A stretch of DNA of 64,000 nt, taken from Collinsella sp. GTDB lineage: Bacteria > Actinomycetota > Coriobacteriia > Coriobacteriales > Coriobacteriaceae. Each line of letters starts with the position of its first letter. Within the stretch, counting starts at the first letter, position 1. Shown piece by piece: positions 1-6,370 of this stretch. The DNA lies in NCBI GenBank assembly GCA_019414205.1, contig DXML01000024.1, positions 1 to 64,000 on the forward strand, read 5' to 3'. The position numbers were made by a program, and so were the translations under genes. The notes beneath the pieces are model-generated. The model did not search any database, was not told where the DNA came from, and saw nothing but the letters and a program-made list of their open reading frames with translations.

Positions 1-215
1 CTGATCCGGTCCGACCGGGCCGCGCGGCAAGGAGATATATTGCCAGACCGGAGGGCCCCCGGGGGCGGGAATCTGGGACTCCACGGTTCCTACACAAATG
101 AGGATGGAACCCTCTCTGTGAGAGCCTAGAAAGAACAGGGCCGCGGCCCCCTATTAGAGCGGCCCTTCGGTTTTCCAACGGTTAAGCTTCGGCCGCATTA
201 ATGGCTGTATACCCA
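1..215. other. window edge, no confident gene
   Basis: No gene is recognised here. On the plus strand, frame 1 stays open from base 1 to a TAG at 127-129 (42 codons, Arg/Gly-rich), and a plus-strand hairpin follows. This could be the 3' end of a gene that starts outside the window, but the translation matches no family I know. Confidence 0.25.
137..175 (+). terminator. intrinsic terminator, plus strand
   Basis: Arms AGGGCCGC (137-144) and GCGGCCCT (159-166) pair and are followed by TCGGTTTT. It would end a transcript entering from the left edge. It lies about 40 bases past the stop of the minus-strand XRE gene, with no T-run on that strand. Confidence 0.6.
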
Positions 216-824
216 TTAGAAATGGGACATAGCAGCGTTAACGAGTTCAAAAACGATTAGTCCAATAAGAGCCGCTGCGGCAAACTTGATGGCATTCGCA
301 AGCTGTGGATGCTCATAAGCCCAGCCCGTCCTCGTCTCTTCGCTGTCCGCCTTCTTTCCGTCCAAGAAGTCGGATATCTCTTGATACGTCACCAAATCAT
401 TCTTCTTCTTGATATGTTCCGCTGCAAGCGCGCAGCACATTGCGCCAGCACCAAAGACGCCTGCCAACACCATCGTCGGAACGCACTGGACCATCCCCCA
501 CCCGTGGTTTTGTTGCCACATGAGCCAGGCCATAGAGACGGTAAACGCAAGAAGCCCAGCCAACATCCCCGCACCCAAGCGATAGAGCGTGCCCCTATCG
601 CGTTCAACCCTTTCTCTAATTATTGAAATGTCGCCTTTAACAAGCTCGTCAATCGTTACATCCAGTTGTTCAGACAGCAGTAGGAGACTCTGGATGTCGG
701 GGTACGTTTTACCGCGCTCCCAATTACTGATGGTCTGACGTGTTACAAAAATGCGCCTTGCAAGATCCTCCTGGGACAAACCAGCATCGAGTCGATACTG
801 TTTAAGGTGTTTTGGCAGCTGCAT
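216..824 (-). CDS. XRE-family HTH regulator with membrane segments
   Basis: 202 aa. Residues about 5-60 form a Cro/C1-type helix-turn-helix (LSQEDLARRIFVTRQTISNW, then YPDIQSLLLLSEQLDVTIDEL). The C-terminal part has three hydrophobic stretches (about 82-100, 112-130, 178-198), so it is probably a membrane-tethered transcription factor. The ATG at 824 has GAAGGGA just upstream, so this start is likely. A perfect inverted repeat at 938-957, about 115 bases upstream, is a candidate operator for autoregulation. HTH-plus-membrane proteins of this kind are common in Firmicutes and Coriobacteria. The signal sensed is unknown. Confidence 0.8.
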   Translation of the reverse strand: MQLPKHLKQYRLDAGLSQEDLARRIFVTRQTISNWERGKTYPDIQSLLLLSEQLDVTIDELVKGDISIIRERVERDRGTLYRLGAGMLAGLLAFTVSMAWLMWQQNHGWGMVQCVPTMVLAGVFGAGAMCCALAAEHIKKKNDLVTYQEISDFLDGKKADSEETRTGWAYEHPQLANAIKFAAAALIGLIVFELVNAAMSHF

Positions 825-937
825 GGCGTTCCCTTCGAATGCATCTCAACTCTTATTGGGCGGCTACACAACAGAAGCCGGCAAGCAAAGCGTAATCCCA
901 AAATCAAACCCATACGGATGGCTGCGCGCAGATTAGA

Positions 938-957
938 GTGTCAAAAATCTTTGACAC
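938..957. promoter_or_regulatory. candidate operator, inverted repeat
   Basis: GTGTCAAA (938-945), four bases, then TTTGACAC (950-957) make a perfect 8-bp dyad. It lies between the minus-strand XRE gene and the rplT terminator. The arms contain TTGACA on both strands, so the site could overlap a -35 element. An operator role for the adjacent XRE regulator is inferred from position and symmetry. Confidence 0.45.
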
Positions 958-1045
958 ATACGCTACCTGCTCTTTCTTGCAACTCGGACGCTATCGAATT
1001 GATCGGTTTGGCTACGTCCCAAATCGATCACATCCCTAATCAATC

Positions 1046-1080
1046 AAAAAGGGGCGCCTCCGGATTGGAAGCGCCCCTTT
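1046..1080 (-). terminator. terminator of the infC-rpmI-rplT operon
   Basis: On the minus strand a GGGGCGC/GCGCCCC stem (1071-1077 with 1051-1057) is followed by TTTTTG. It lies 17 bases past the rplT stop. Confidence 0.85.
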
Positions 1081-1096
1081 AAGATGCAAGAAGCAA

Positions 1097-1456
1097 TTAA
1101 GCCTCGAGAGCCTTCTTGGCGATGGTAGCCAGCTCGTTGAAGGACTCGATGTCCTCGTAAGCCATCTGAGCCAGGACCTTGCGGTCGAGCTCGATGCCGG
1201 CAACCTTCAAGCCGTGCATGAACTGAGAGTAAGAGATGTCGTTCAGGCGAGCAGCAGCGTTGATACGAGTGATCCAGAGAGAACGGATCTCGCGCTTCTT
1301 GTTGCGGCGATCACGATACTGATACTGCAGGGAGTGCTGGACCTGCTCTTTAGCATGCTTGTAAGTACGCGAAGCGGCACCGTAGTAACCCTTCGCACGG
1401 TGCATAACGGTACGGCGCTTCTTCTTGGCGGCAACAGCGCGCTTAATACGTGCCAT
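1097..1456 (-). CDS. rplT: 50S ribosomal protein L20
   Basis: 119 aa, the usual L20 length. It begins MARIKRAVAAKKKRRTVM and contains the RDRRNKKREIRSLWI segment typical of L20. L20 binds 23S rRNA early in assembly of the large subunit. In several bacteria it also represses its own operon by binding the leader mRNA. It is the last gene of infC-rpmI-rplT, 46 bases after rpmI, and is followed by a strong terminator. Confidence 0.98.
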   Translation of the reverse strand: MARIKRAVAAKKKRRTVMHRAKGYYGAASRTYKHAKEQVQHSLQYQYRDRRNKKREIRSLWITRINAAARLNDISYSQFMHGLKVAGIELDRKVLAQMAYEDIESFNELATIAKKALEA

Positions 1457-1502
1457 GTTCTATCAACTCCTAGACGGTAAAACGAAAAACGGGAACGCGA
1501 AC

Positions 1503-1694
1503 TTAGGCGAGACGCGACTTGATGACCTTGCGGTCGGCAGCGGCGATCTCGGTCTCCTGACGGAAGCCACGCTTACGCTTGGTGGACTTCTTGCTCAGGA
1601 TGTGGCTCTTGAAAGCCTTGGCGCGCATAAGCTTGCCGGTACCAGTCTTGCGGAAACGCTTCTTGGTGCCGCTGTGGGACTTCATCTTAGGCAT
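1503..1694 (-). CDS. rpmI: 50S ribosomal protein L35
   Basis: 63 aa, the normal L35 length. It starts MPKMKSHSGTKKRFRKTGTG, the conserved L35 N-terminus, and is strongly basic throughout. It is the middle gene of the infC-rpmI-rplT operon, 32 bases downstream of infC, with AAGGAG before the ATG. Confidence 0.98.
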   Translation of the reverse strand: MPKMKSHSGTKKRFRKTGTGKLMRAKAFKSHILSKKSTKRKRGFRQETEIAAADRKVIKSRLA

Positions 1695-1726
1695 GAAATA
1701 CTCCTTAATCGGTTACAGAACACTAG

Positions 1727-2281
1727 TTACTTGGTATCGCTTGCCGCTTTATCCTCATCGAAGGCGCCCTTAATCGGGGCGAGCAGCATAAGCATGTTAC
1801 GGCCTTCCATCTTAGGCTTGGACTCGACCGTAGCGTAAGGCTTGAGATCCTCGGCGAGACGCTCGAGAACGTTAAGGCCCTGCTCCGGGTGAGCCATCTC
1901 ACGGCCGCGGAACATGATGGTGATCTTAACGCGTGCGCCCTTCTTGAGGAAACGCAGAACGTGGCCCTTCTTGGTCTCGTAGTCGCCAACGTCAATCTTG
2001 GGTCGGAACTTCATTTCCTTGACCTCGACCTTGGACTGGTTCTTACGAGCAGCCTTGGCCTTCATGGCCTGCTGGTACTTGAACTTACCGTAGTCCATGA
2101 CCTTGCAGACCGGCGGCTCCGCGTTGGGAGCGATCTCGACCAGGTCGAGACCCTGATCGTCGGCGACGCGCTGGGCATCGCGGATGGCGAACAGGCCGAG
2201 CTGAGAGCCATCGACGCCAATCAAACGGCACGAAGATGCAGTGATCTCGTCGTTGATGCGGGTGTCATCAGACTTAGCTAT
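1727..2281 (-). CDS. infC: translation initiation factor IF-3, probable AUA start
   Basis: Contains the IF-3 N-domain (RINDEI..RLIGVDGSQLG), the linker region (KVMDYGKFKYQQAMKAKAARK) and the IF-3 C-domain (KVTIMFRGREMAHPEQG-like segment), in the standard order. IF-3 binds the 30S subunit and proofreads start codons. An ATG at 2296 would add five residues (MEVGK), but nothing like a Shine-Dalgarno lies before it. GGAGGT at 2294-2289 instead sits 7 bases before an in-frame ATA at 2281, which gives IAKSDDTRINDEI, about 184 aa. Rare start codons (AUU, AUC, AUA) in infC are an established autoregulatory device, so I place the start at 2281. The stop is certain. Confidence 0.93.
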   Translation of the reverse strand: MAKSDDTRINDEITASSCRLIGVDGSQLGLFAIRDAQRVADDQGLDLVEIAPNAEPPVCKVMDYGKFKYQQAMKAKAARKNQSKVEVKEMKFRPKIDVGDYETKKGHVLRFLKKGARVKITIMFRGREMAHPEQGLNVLERLAEDLKPYATVESKPKMEGRNMLMLLAPIKGAFDEDKAASDTK

Positions 2282-2300
2282 TTTCCCTACCTCCATTCAT

Positions 2301-2334
2301 AAAAAAATAACCCGGCGCTTCTCAGCAACCAGGT
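2301..2334 (-). terminator. leader terminator (attenuator) of the infC operon
   Basis: On the minus strand ACCTGG pairs with CCGGGT. An inner GCT/AGC stem is closed by a GAGA tetraloop, and TATTTTTTT follows directly, ending just before infC. An intrinsic terminator between promoter and first gene implies control by premature termination, as known for the infC leader of Bacillus under L20. The antiterminator is not resolved here. Confidence 0.6.
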
Positions 2335-2498
2335 CGTACACATAGACTTCCTCGATTTGAGGAAGAGAATCTAAGTTGTATGACCAGTCAGCTGCTCATT
2401 GGCGCCAAAAGGTGGGAACCCTCGGGTTCCTCTTTAGGGCATTGCGGGAACAACGCCTTGCGAATAATAACACGTACAGCGCGTTATCACATTACGTA

Positions 2499-2566
2499 CA
2501 CGAAAAAGGGGCCTTGACCCCCTTGAACGCTCGCTTGCATGTATGGTGCCCGAGGCGAGACTCGAA
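2499..2566 (-). repeat. duplicated 3' end of tRNA-Leu plus its terminator
   Basis: This segment repeats 2682-2750 with only a few differences. It contains, on the minus strand, the TTCGAG of the T-loop, the 3' acceptor strand, CCA, the spacer and the GGGG/CCCC-TTTTT terminator. No anticodon or D-arm is present. It is either the remnant of a second tRNA gene or an attachment-site-type duplication left by an integrated element. Confidence 0.75.
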
Positions 2567-2684
2567 GGGCCTTCGCTTCGCGAAGCCCCGGGCTTCGGGC
2601 GCGTGGCGCCCTCGCCACGCTCCGCTACAGACAGGCCACAGGCCTGTTTGCTTAACGCTTCGCGCGCTCACGCGAGTTCGGCAC

Positions 2685-2706
2685 GAAAAAGGGGGCCGCA
2701 ACCCCC
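2685..2706 (-). terminator. terminator of tRNA-Leu
   Basis: On the minus strand GGGGG (2706-2702) pairs with CCCCC (2695-2691), followed by TTTTTC. It lies 22 bases past the CCA end of the tRNA. Confidence 0.75.
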
Positions 2707-2727
2707 TTGAACGCTCACCTGCATGTA

Positions 2728-2814
2728 TGGTGCCCGAGGCGAGACTCGAACTCGCACGTTGTTGCCAACGGTGGATTTTGAGTCCACTGCGTCTGCCAAT
2801 TCCGCCACTCGGGC
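2728..2814 (-). tRNA. tRNA-Leu(CAA)
   Basis: The acceptor stem GCCCGAG/CTCGGGC has discriminator A and an encoded CCA. The D-arm contains GGAATTGGCAGAC. The anticodon stem GTGGA/TCCAC encloses loop CTCAAAA, giving anticodon CAA (reads UUG). The long variable arm is built on CGTTGGCAACAACG, as in type II leucine tRNAs, and the T-loop is TTCGAGT. A second copy of its 3' end lies about 180 bases downstream. Confidence 0.96.
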
Positions 2815-2853
2815 ACGCAATGCGTGAGTTAGTTTATCACAGCTTTCTACCGA

Positions 2854-4287
2854 TTAGTCCGAAAATGGAACTTCGAGCATTTCGATGAGTTCGACCGTGC
2901 GGAGCATCTCGCGCTGACGGCATCCGCGACCGTCGACCGAAGCCTCACCCATCTGGTTATCGTAAGGGTCCTCGCGCATGCCGTCGAAAGAGGGCTCAAA
3001 CTCTGCCTGGAATCGATTGTTGGCCACCATACGCCACGGGTCGAGATTGCCAAAGTAGTGACGGCGGCGCCACTCCTCCCCCATCCTGCGAGCAGAAGAT
3101 CCAAATGACACGTCGGCGTTGAGCCAACCGGTCTGCGGCGTATAGAACTCTGCCCAGTCGTGCGACCCCACCGAATCGGGCGCAACATACAGGCCGCTCT
3201 GCCAACGGGCAGGCACGCCCGCGATACGGCACATGGTGATAAACGTGAGCGCCATAACGCCGCAATCGCCGCGGAGCGAATGCGCGCAGTCATCGGCAAT
3301 AGATCCCAAAAGCAAGTACGGCGGCTGATAGCGATAGTCGATATGCTGCGTCAGGTAATCATAGATAGCACGGGCGCGATCGAGCGGATCCTCGAGTCCG
3401 TCAACAACACCGGCCGTCAGCTGCAGCAGATACGGCGTGAATGCAATGTGCGGACGGTCCTCGGAAATATCCTCGGGCAGAGGCGCGTCCATACGCGGAT
3501 GAACCGGAAGTGTGCCACCGTAGACATCACAATAAGCAGCATCGATGTGATAGCGATAGGTCACCGAGAATGAGCGCTCACTCGAAGAAGACCACGAGAC
3601 GGTACGCGCCGAAGCGTTCGCGGGAGCAACAGCACCCTCCGGCGTCATGTCGAGAATCTCGACCCGAGACTGCTGGCGGCAGGTGGCGGCAACGGGAAGC
3701 CAAGCGCGAACGGTCTCCCCCTCTAGAGCGCCGGGGACAGACACAGACGCTTTAAGCGTAATGACGCGAGCCAATCCGTTTTGCGACTCCATCTCCTTGA
3801 GCATCTCGTTGCGCAGTGCAATTCCGTCCGTAGGATCGGGACGCATGCCGGGGACCTCTTTGGGATATACGCGAAGCGAATCGAGGAAGTTGTCGAGAAC
3901 GAACAGCTCGCCATCGATAAAGCGCCAGTCAATACGCTTACGGTCAATCAGGTCGTCAAACTGCTCCTCGGTAAACTCAGGCCACTCCTCGCGAATCATC
4001 GCAATAGCTCGATCGCGCGACACCGAAAAATGAAGCGGCGTCTCAAGCATGCGATACCGCTCGGCACGAACGCAGGCAGCAAGCGAGGGATCGGGGTTCT
4101 GCTCCAAAAGGCGATCGCAGGCAGCAACAGCCTGCGTCAAATACCCGGCATCCTTAAGACGAAGAATCTCGGGCGGCAGTCCAACATCGAGATGACGAAA
4201 GTCATCACAGCAAACATCAACAGAGCAACCAACAGGACCCTCGTCAATAACCTTCCCATCCGAAGGCAGTACATTAATAACAGCCAT
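2854..4287 (-). CDS. transglutaminase-like domain protein
   Basis: 477 aa from the ATG at 4287, which has GGAG about 8 bases upstream. The longer frame from 4305 would use GTG without a site. The catalytic triad of transglutaminase-like cysteine hydrolases is readable: Cys in RGDCGVMAL (about residue 340), His in GSHDWAEFY (about 376) and Asp in NADVSFG (about 391). Residues 1-180 are a less conserved N-terminal region with a tetratricopeptide-like feel (LKDAGYLTQAVAACDRLLEQNPD). No signal peptide is seen, so it is probably cytoplasmic. The substrate is unknown; bacterial members are usually proteases or peptide-linkage enzymes rather than cross-linkers. Confidence 0.85.
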   Translation of the reverse strand: MAVINVLPSDGKVIDEGPVGCSVDVCCDDFRHLDVGLPPEILRLKDAGYLTQAVAACDRLLEQNPDPSLAACVRAERYRMLETPLHFSVSRDRAIAMIREEWPEFTEEQFDDLIDRKRIDWRFIDGELFVLDNFLDSLRVYPKEVPGMRPDPTDGIALRNEMLKEMESQNGLARVITLKASVSVPGALEGETVRAWLPVAATCRQQSRVEILDMTPEGAVAPANASARTVSWSSSSERSFSVTYRYHIDAAYCDVYGGTLPVHPRMDAPLPEDISEDRPHIAFTPYLLQLTAGVVDGLEDPLDRARAIYDYLTQHIDYRYQPPYLLLGSIADDCAHSLRGDCGVMALTFITMCRIAGVPARWQSGLYVAPDSVGSHDWAEFYTPQTGWLNADVSFGSSARRMGEEWRRRHYFGNLDPWRMVANNRFQAEFEPSFDGMREDPYDNQMGEASVDGRGCRQREMLRTVELIEMLEVPFSD

Positions 4288-4426
4288 ACCAAAACTCCAA
4301 GTCACTAGAACGCTTGAAGCCCATTGTAGCGAGATAAAAAGAAAGCCCCAACAAGGGAGCCATCAACACCGCTGAACGGTAGTCAAATAAACAATTCAGC
4401 CTCGTAACCCTGCGGCGTTAAACGAA

Positions 4427-4519
4427 GGAAGCCCCGTCCCCCGGAGCTGTTTTCTTGGCGCGACTTCTGGCGAAGCCAGGTGAGCGCGAGGGAAACAGCG
4501 TAGGGGAAACGGGGCCTCC
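4427..4519. repeat. 93-bp imperfect inverted-repeat element
   Basis: The two halves are imperfect reverse complements over about 43 bases: GGAAGCCCCGT with ACGGGGCCTCC, AGCTGTTT with AAACAGC, GGCGCG with GCGCG, and a central CTGGC-GAA-GCCAG hairpin. It lies just past the fba stop, so it may end that transcript or protect its 3' end. No T-run follows on either strand. Confidence 0.55.
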
Positions 4520-4541
4520 GGCGGGAAAGTTAAACCGCTAC

Positions 4542-5408
4542 TTACGCCTTGTTGACGGAGCCAAACTCCTCCATGAGCTCCTTGGTGCGGGCAACGATGT
4601 TGTCACGACCAGGCTTGAGGAGCTTGCGGGGGTCAAAGCCCTTGCCCTGCTGATCCTTGCCAGCCTCGATGTACTCGCGGACGCCCTTGGCGAAGACGAG
4701 CTGCAGGTCGGTGTTGACGTTGATCTTGGAGATGCCCAGGGAGATGGCCTTCTTGATCTGATCCTCTGGGATGCCGGTGCCACCGTGCAGGACGAGGGGC
4801 AGGTCGCCGGTCTGGGCCTTGATCTCGCCCAGGCGCTCGAAGGAAAGGCCAGCCCAGTCGGCGGGGTACACGCCGTGGATGTTGCCGATGCCGCAGGCGA
4901 GGAAGTCGACACCCAGGTCAGCGATCTGCTTGCACTCAGCAGGATCAGCGAGCTCGCCGCTGGAGGTCACGCCGTCCTCGGTGCCGCCGATGCCGCCGAC
5001 CTCGGCCTCGATGGACATGCCCTTGGAGTGGGCAAGCTCAACGAGCTCCTTGGTGCGGTCGAGGTTAAGCTGGAAGGTCTCCTCGTGAGAGCCGTCATAC
5101 ATGATGGACGTGAAGCCGGCCTCGATGCACTTGAAGCAGTCCTCGTAAGAACCGTGATCGAGGTGAAGGGCGACGGGAACGGTAACGCCCGTGGCCTCGA
5201 CGGCAGCCTTGACCATGTCGGCGCAGACCTTGAAACCGCCCATCCACTTAGCGGCACCAGCGGTGCACTGAAGGATCAGCGGAGACTTGGCCTCCTCGGC
5301 GGCCTGGAGAATAGCCAGGGTCCACTCGAGGTTGTTGGTGTTGAAGGCACCAAGACCGTACTTGCCGGCCTCGGCCTTCTTGAGCATGTCTGCTGCGTTG
5401 ACGAGCAT
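4542..5408 (-). CDS. fba: class II fructose-1,6-bisphosphate aldolase
   Basis: 288 aa from the ATG at 5408, preceded by ACAGGAGGTTT. A 32-residue upstream extension lacks a site and overlaps the promoter. Zinc- and substrate-binding motifs of class II aldolases are present: HLDHGSYED (about 82-90), YDGSH, EAEVGGIGG, LHGGTGIPEDQI and INVNTDLQ. It cleaves fructose-1,6-bisphosphate to dihydroxyacetone phosphate and glyceraldehyde-3-phosphate in glycolysis and gluconeogenesis. It is monocistronic, with a promoter candidate upstream and the 4427-4519 inverted repeat downstream. Codon use is that of a highly expressed gene. A tagatose- or ketose-bisphosphate aldolase role cannot be excluded from sequence alone. 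Confidence 0.95.
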   Translation of the reverse strand: MLVNAADMLKKAEAGKYGLGAFNTNNLEWTLAILQAAEEAKSPLILQCTAGAAKWMGGFKVCADMVKAAVEATGVTVPVALHLDHGSYEDCFKCIEAGFTSIMYDGSHEETFQLNLDRTKELVELAHSKGMSIEAEVGGIGGTEDGVTSSGELADPAECKQIADLGVDFLACGIGNIHGVYPADWAGLSFERLGEIKAQTGDLPLVLHGGTGIPEDQIKKAISLGISKINVNTDLQLVFAKGVREYIEAGKDQQGKGFDPRKLLKPGRDNIVARTKELMEEFGSVNKA

Positions 5409-5448
5409 AAAAGAAACCTCCTGTAAGGTTGCTCCGATAACGCCTGAG

Positions 5449-5476
5449 ATTTTACCACGGCGCACCCGAGCATAAA
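5449..5476 (-). promoter_or_regulatory. candidate fba promoter
   Basis: On the minus strand TTTATG (5476-5471), a 16-base spacer and TAAAAT (5454-5449) lie about 40 bases before the fba ATG. The -35 match is weak. Confidence 0.4.
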
Positions 5477-5602
5477 CGTTCGTTTGTTCACGAATATCGT
5501 CCAAACAGACTTTTTTGACCGTTTGCCCTACGAAATCGACCCGTTGGGGAAAAATAGCTTGACGTTTGGACGCTTCTCGTGCTTCAAAAGCCGACTATTA
5601 AG

Positions 5603-6286
5603 CTAAATCTGCATGAAAGGGTTCTGCATGAGCTCGCGTGCCATGGTGGTCGAATCGCCATGACCGGTTAGGCAAACGGTATCGGGCGGGAGAAGCCGGG
5701 CGAGCTTGGAGAGCGAGCGCAGAATCGCCGCCTCGTCTCCTCCAGAAAGATCGGTGCGGCCGTGCCCACCCGGAAACAGGGTGTCGCCCACAAAGGCAAT
5801 GTTCCCCTGCTCGGTGGCAGCAAACAAGACGATCCCGCCCGGCGTATGCCCTGGCGTCTCGATCACCTGCAGGTAGATATCGCCCACCTCGATAGCATCT
5901 CCCTCGGCGAGCAGGTGCGTCGGCTCCCCGGGGTCAGGCGTCTCAATGCCCCACATAGCTCGCTGTTCCTCGATGTTCGCATGCGGCACCGCCACATCCT
6001 TAGCACACAGCTCATACTGGCAGCCCTCGCCAACGGTGGTTCGCACGCCTGCAACACCACCAACATGATCGGCATGGCCATGAGTGCATACGGCGCCAAA
6101 CACGCGTACGCCGGGATGCTCGGCTCGAATATGCTCCACCAGGCGTTCGCCTTCCCATGCGGGATCGATAATCACGCACTCATTGTCCGAAATAACAGCA
6201 TAGCTATTGGTCTGAATGGGACCGTTTACGAGCGTCTCGATCTCGACCGTTCCCTTGGGAGTTAAATCCAAGGACACAGCACTCAT
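5603..6286 (-). CDS. MBL-fold metallo-hydrolase (glyoxalase II-like)
   Basis: 227 aa. The metallo-beta-lactamase signature HGHADHVGG (about 68-76) is followed by the later metal ligands in ETPGHTPGG, FVGDTLF and LTGHGDST, as in YcbL/GloB-type hydrolases. Likely activity is thioester hydrolysis (for example S-lactoylglutathione-like or acyl-thioesters), but the true substrate is not shown. The ATG at 6286 follows GAGAGGAGAGGG. It lies downstream of the (p)ppGpp synthetase gene in the same direction, separated by a perfect 12-bp hairpin. In many Gram-positives a gene of this family also follows rel. Confidence 0.88.
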   Translation of the reverse strand: MSAVSLDLTPKGTVEIETLVNGPIQTNSYAVISDNECVIIDPAWEGERLVEHIRAEHPGVRVFGAVCTHGHADHVGGVAGVRTTVGEGCQYELCAKDVAVPHANIEEQRAMWGIETPDPGEPTHLLAEGDAIEVGDIYLQVIETPGHTPGGIVLFAATEQGNIAFVGDTLFPGGHGRTDLSGGDEAAILRSLSKLARLLPPDTVCLTGHGDSTTMARELMQNPFMQI

Positions 6287-6306
6287 GTCCCTCTCCTCTC
6301 TATAGA

Positions 6307-6334
6307 ACTCGAGGCATCAAACGATGCCTCGAGT
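6307..6334 (-). terminator. hairpin between rel and the MBL hydrolase gene
   Basis: ACTCGAGGCATC (6307-6318) and GATGCCTCGAGT (6323-6334) form a perfect 12-bp stem with an AAAC loop. No clear T-run follows on the minus strand, so it may be a weak terminator or a processing and stability hairpin. Confidence 0.45.
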
Positions 6335-6370
6335 GTAGCGAATATCGATAATGTGACACGTTCGTCGCGA

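Larger units (their letters stand above)
2297..2727. other. intergenic region with infC leader and tRNA-derived repeat
   Basis: No coding gene is supported. It holds the infC leader with its terminator, two further hairpins (2347-2365, CTTCCTC/GAGGAAG; 2417-2432, GGAACCC/GGGTTCC), a copy of the tRNA-Leu 3' end (2499-2566), and a palindrome-rich block of about 115 bases (2567-2681) between that copy and the intact tRNA gene. A 170-codon plus-strand reading frame from 2376 runs through the tRNA and is spurious. Confidence 0.6.

Noticed and set aside
2376..2888. 170-codon plus-strand open frame
   Set aside because: It runs antisense through the tRNA-Leu gene, its terminator and the duplicate, and has no ribosome site.
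4455..5426. 323-codon plus-strand frame opposite fba
   Set aside because: Mirror of a strongly coded aldolase gene; long antisense frames are expected at this GC.
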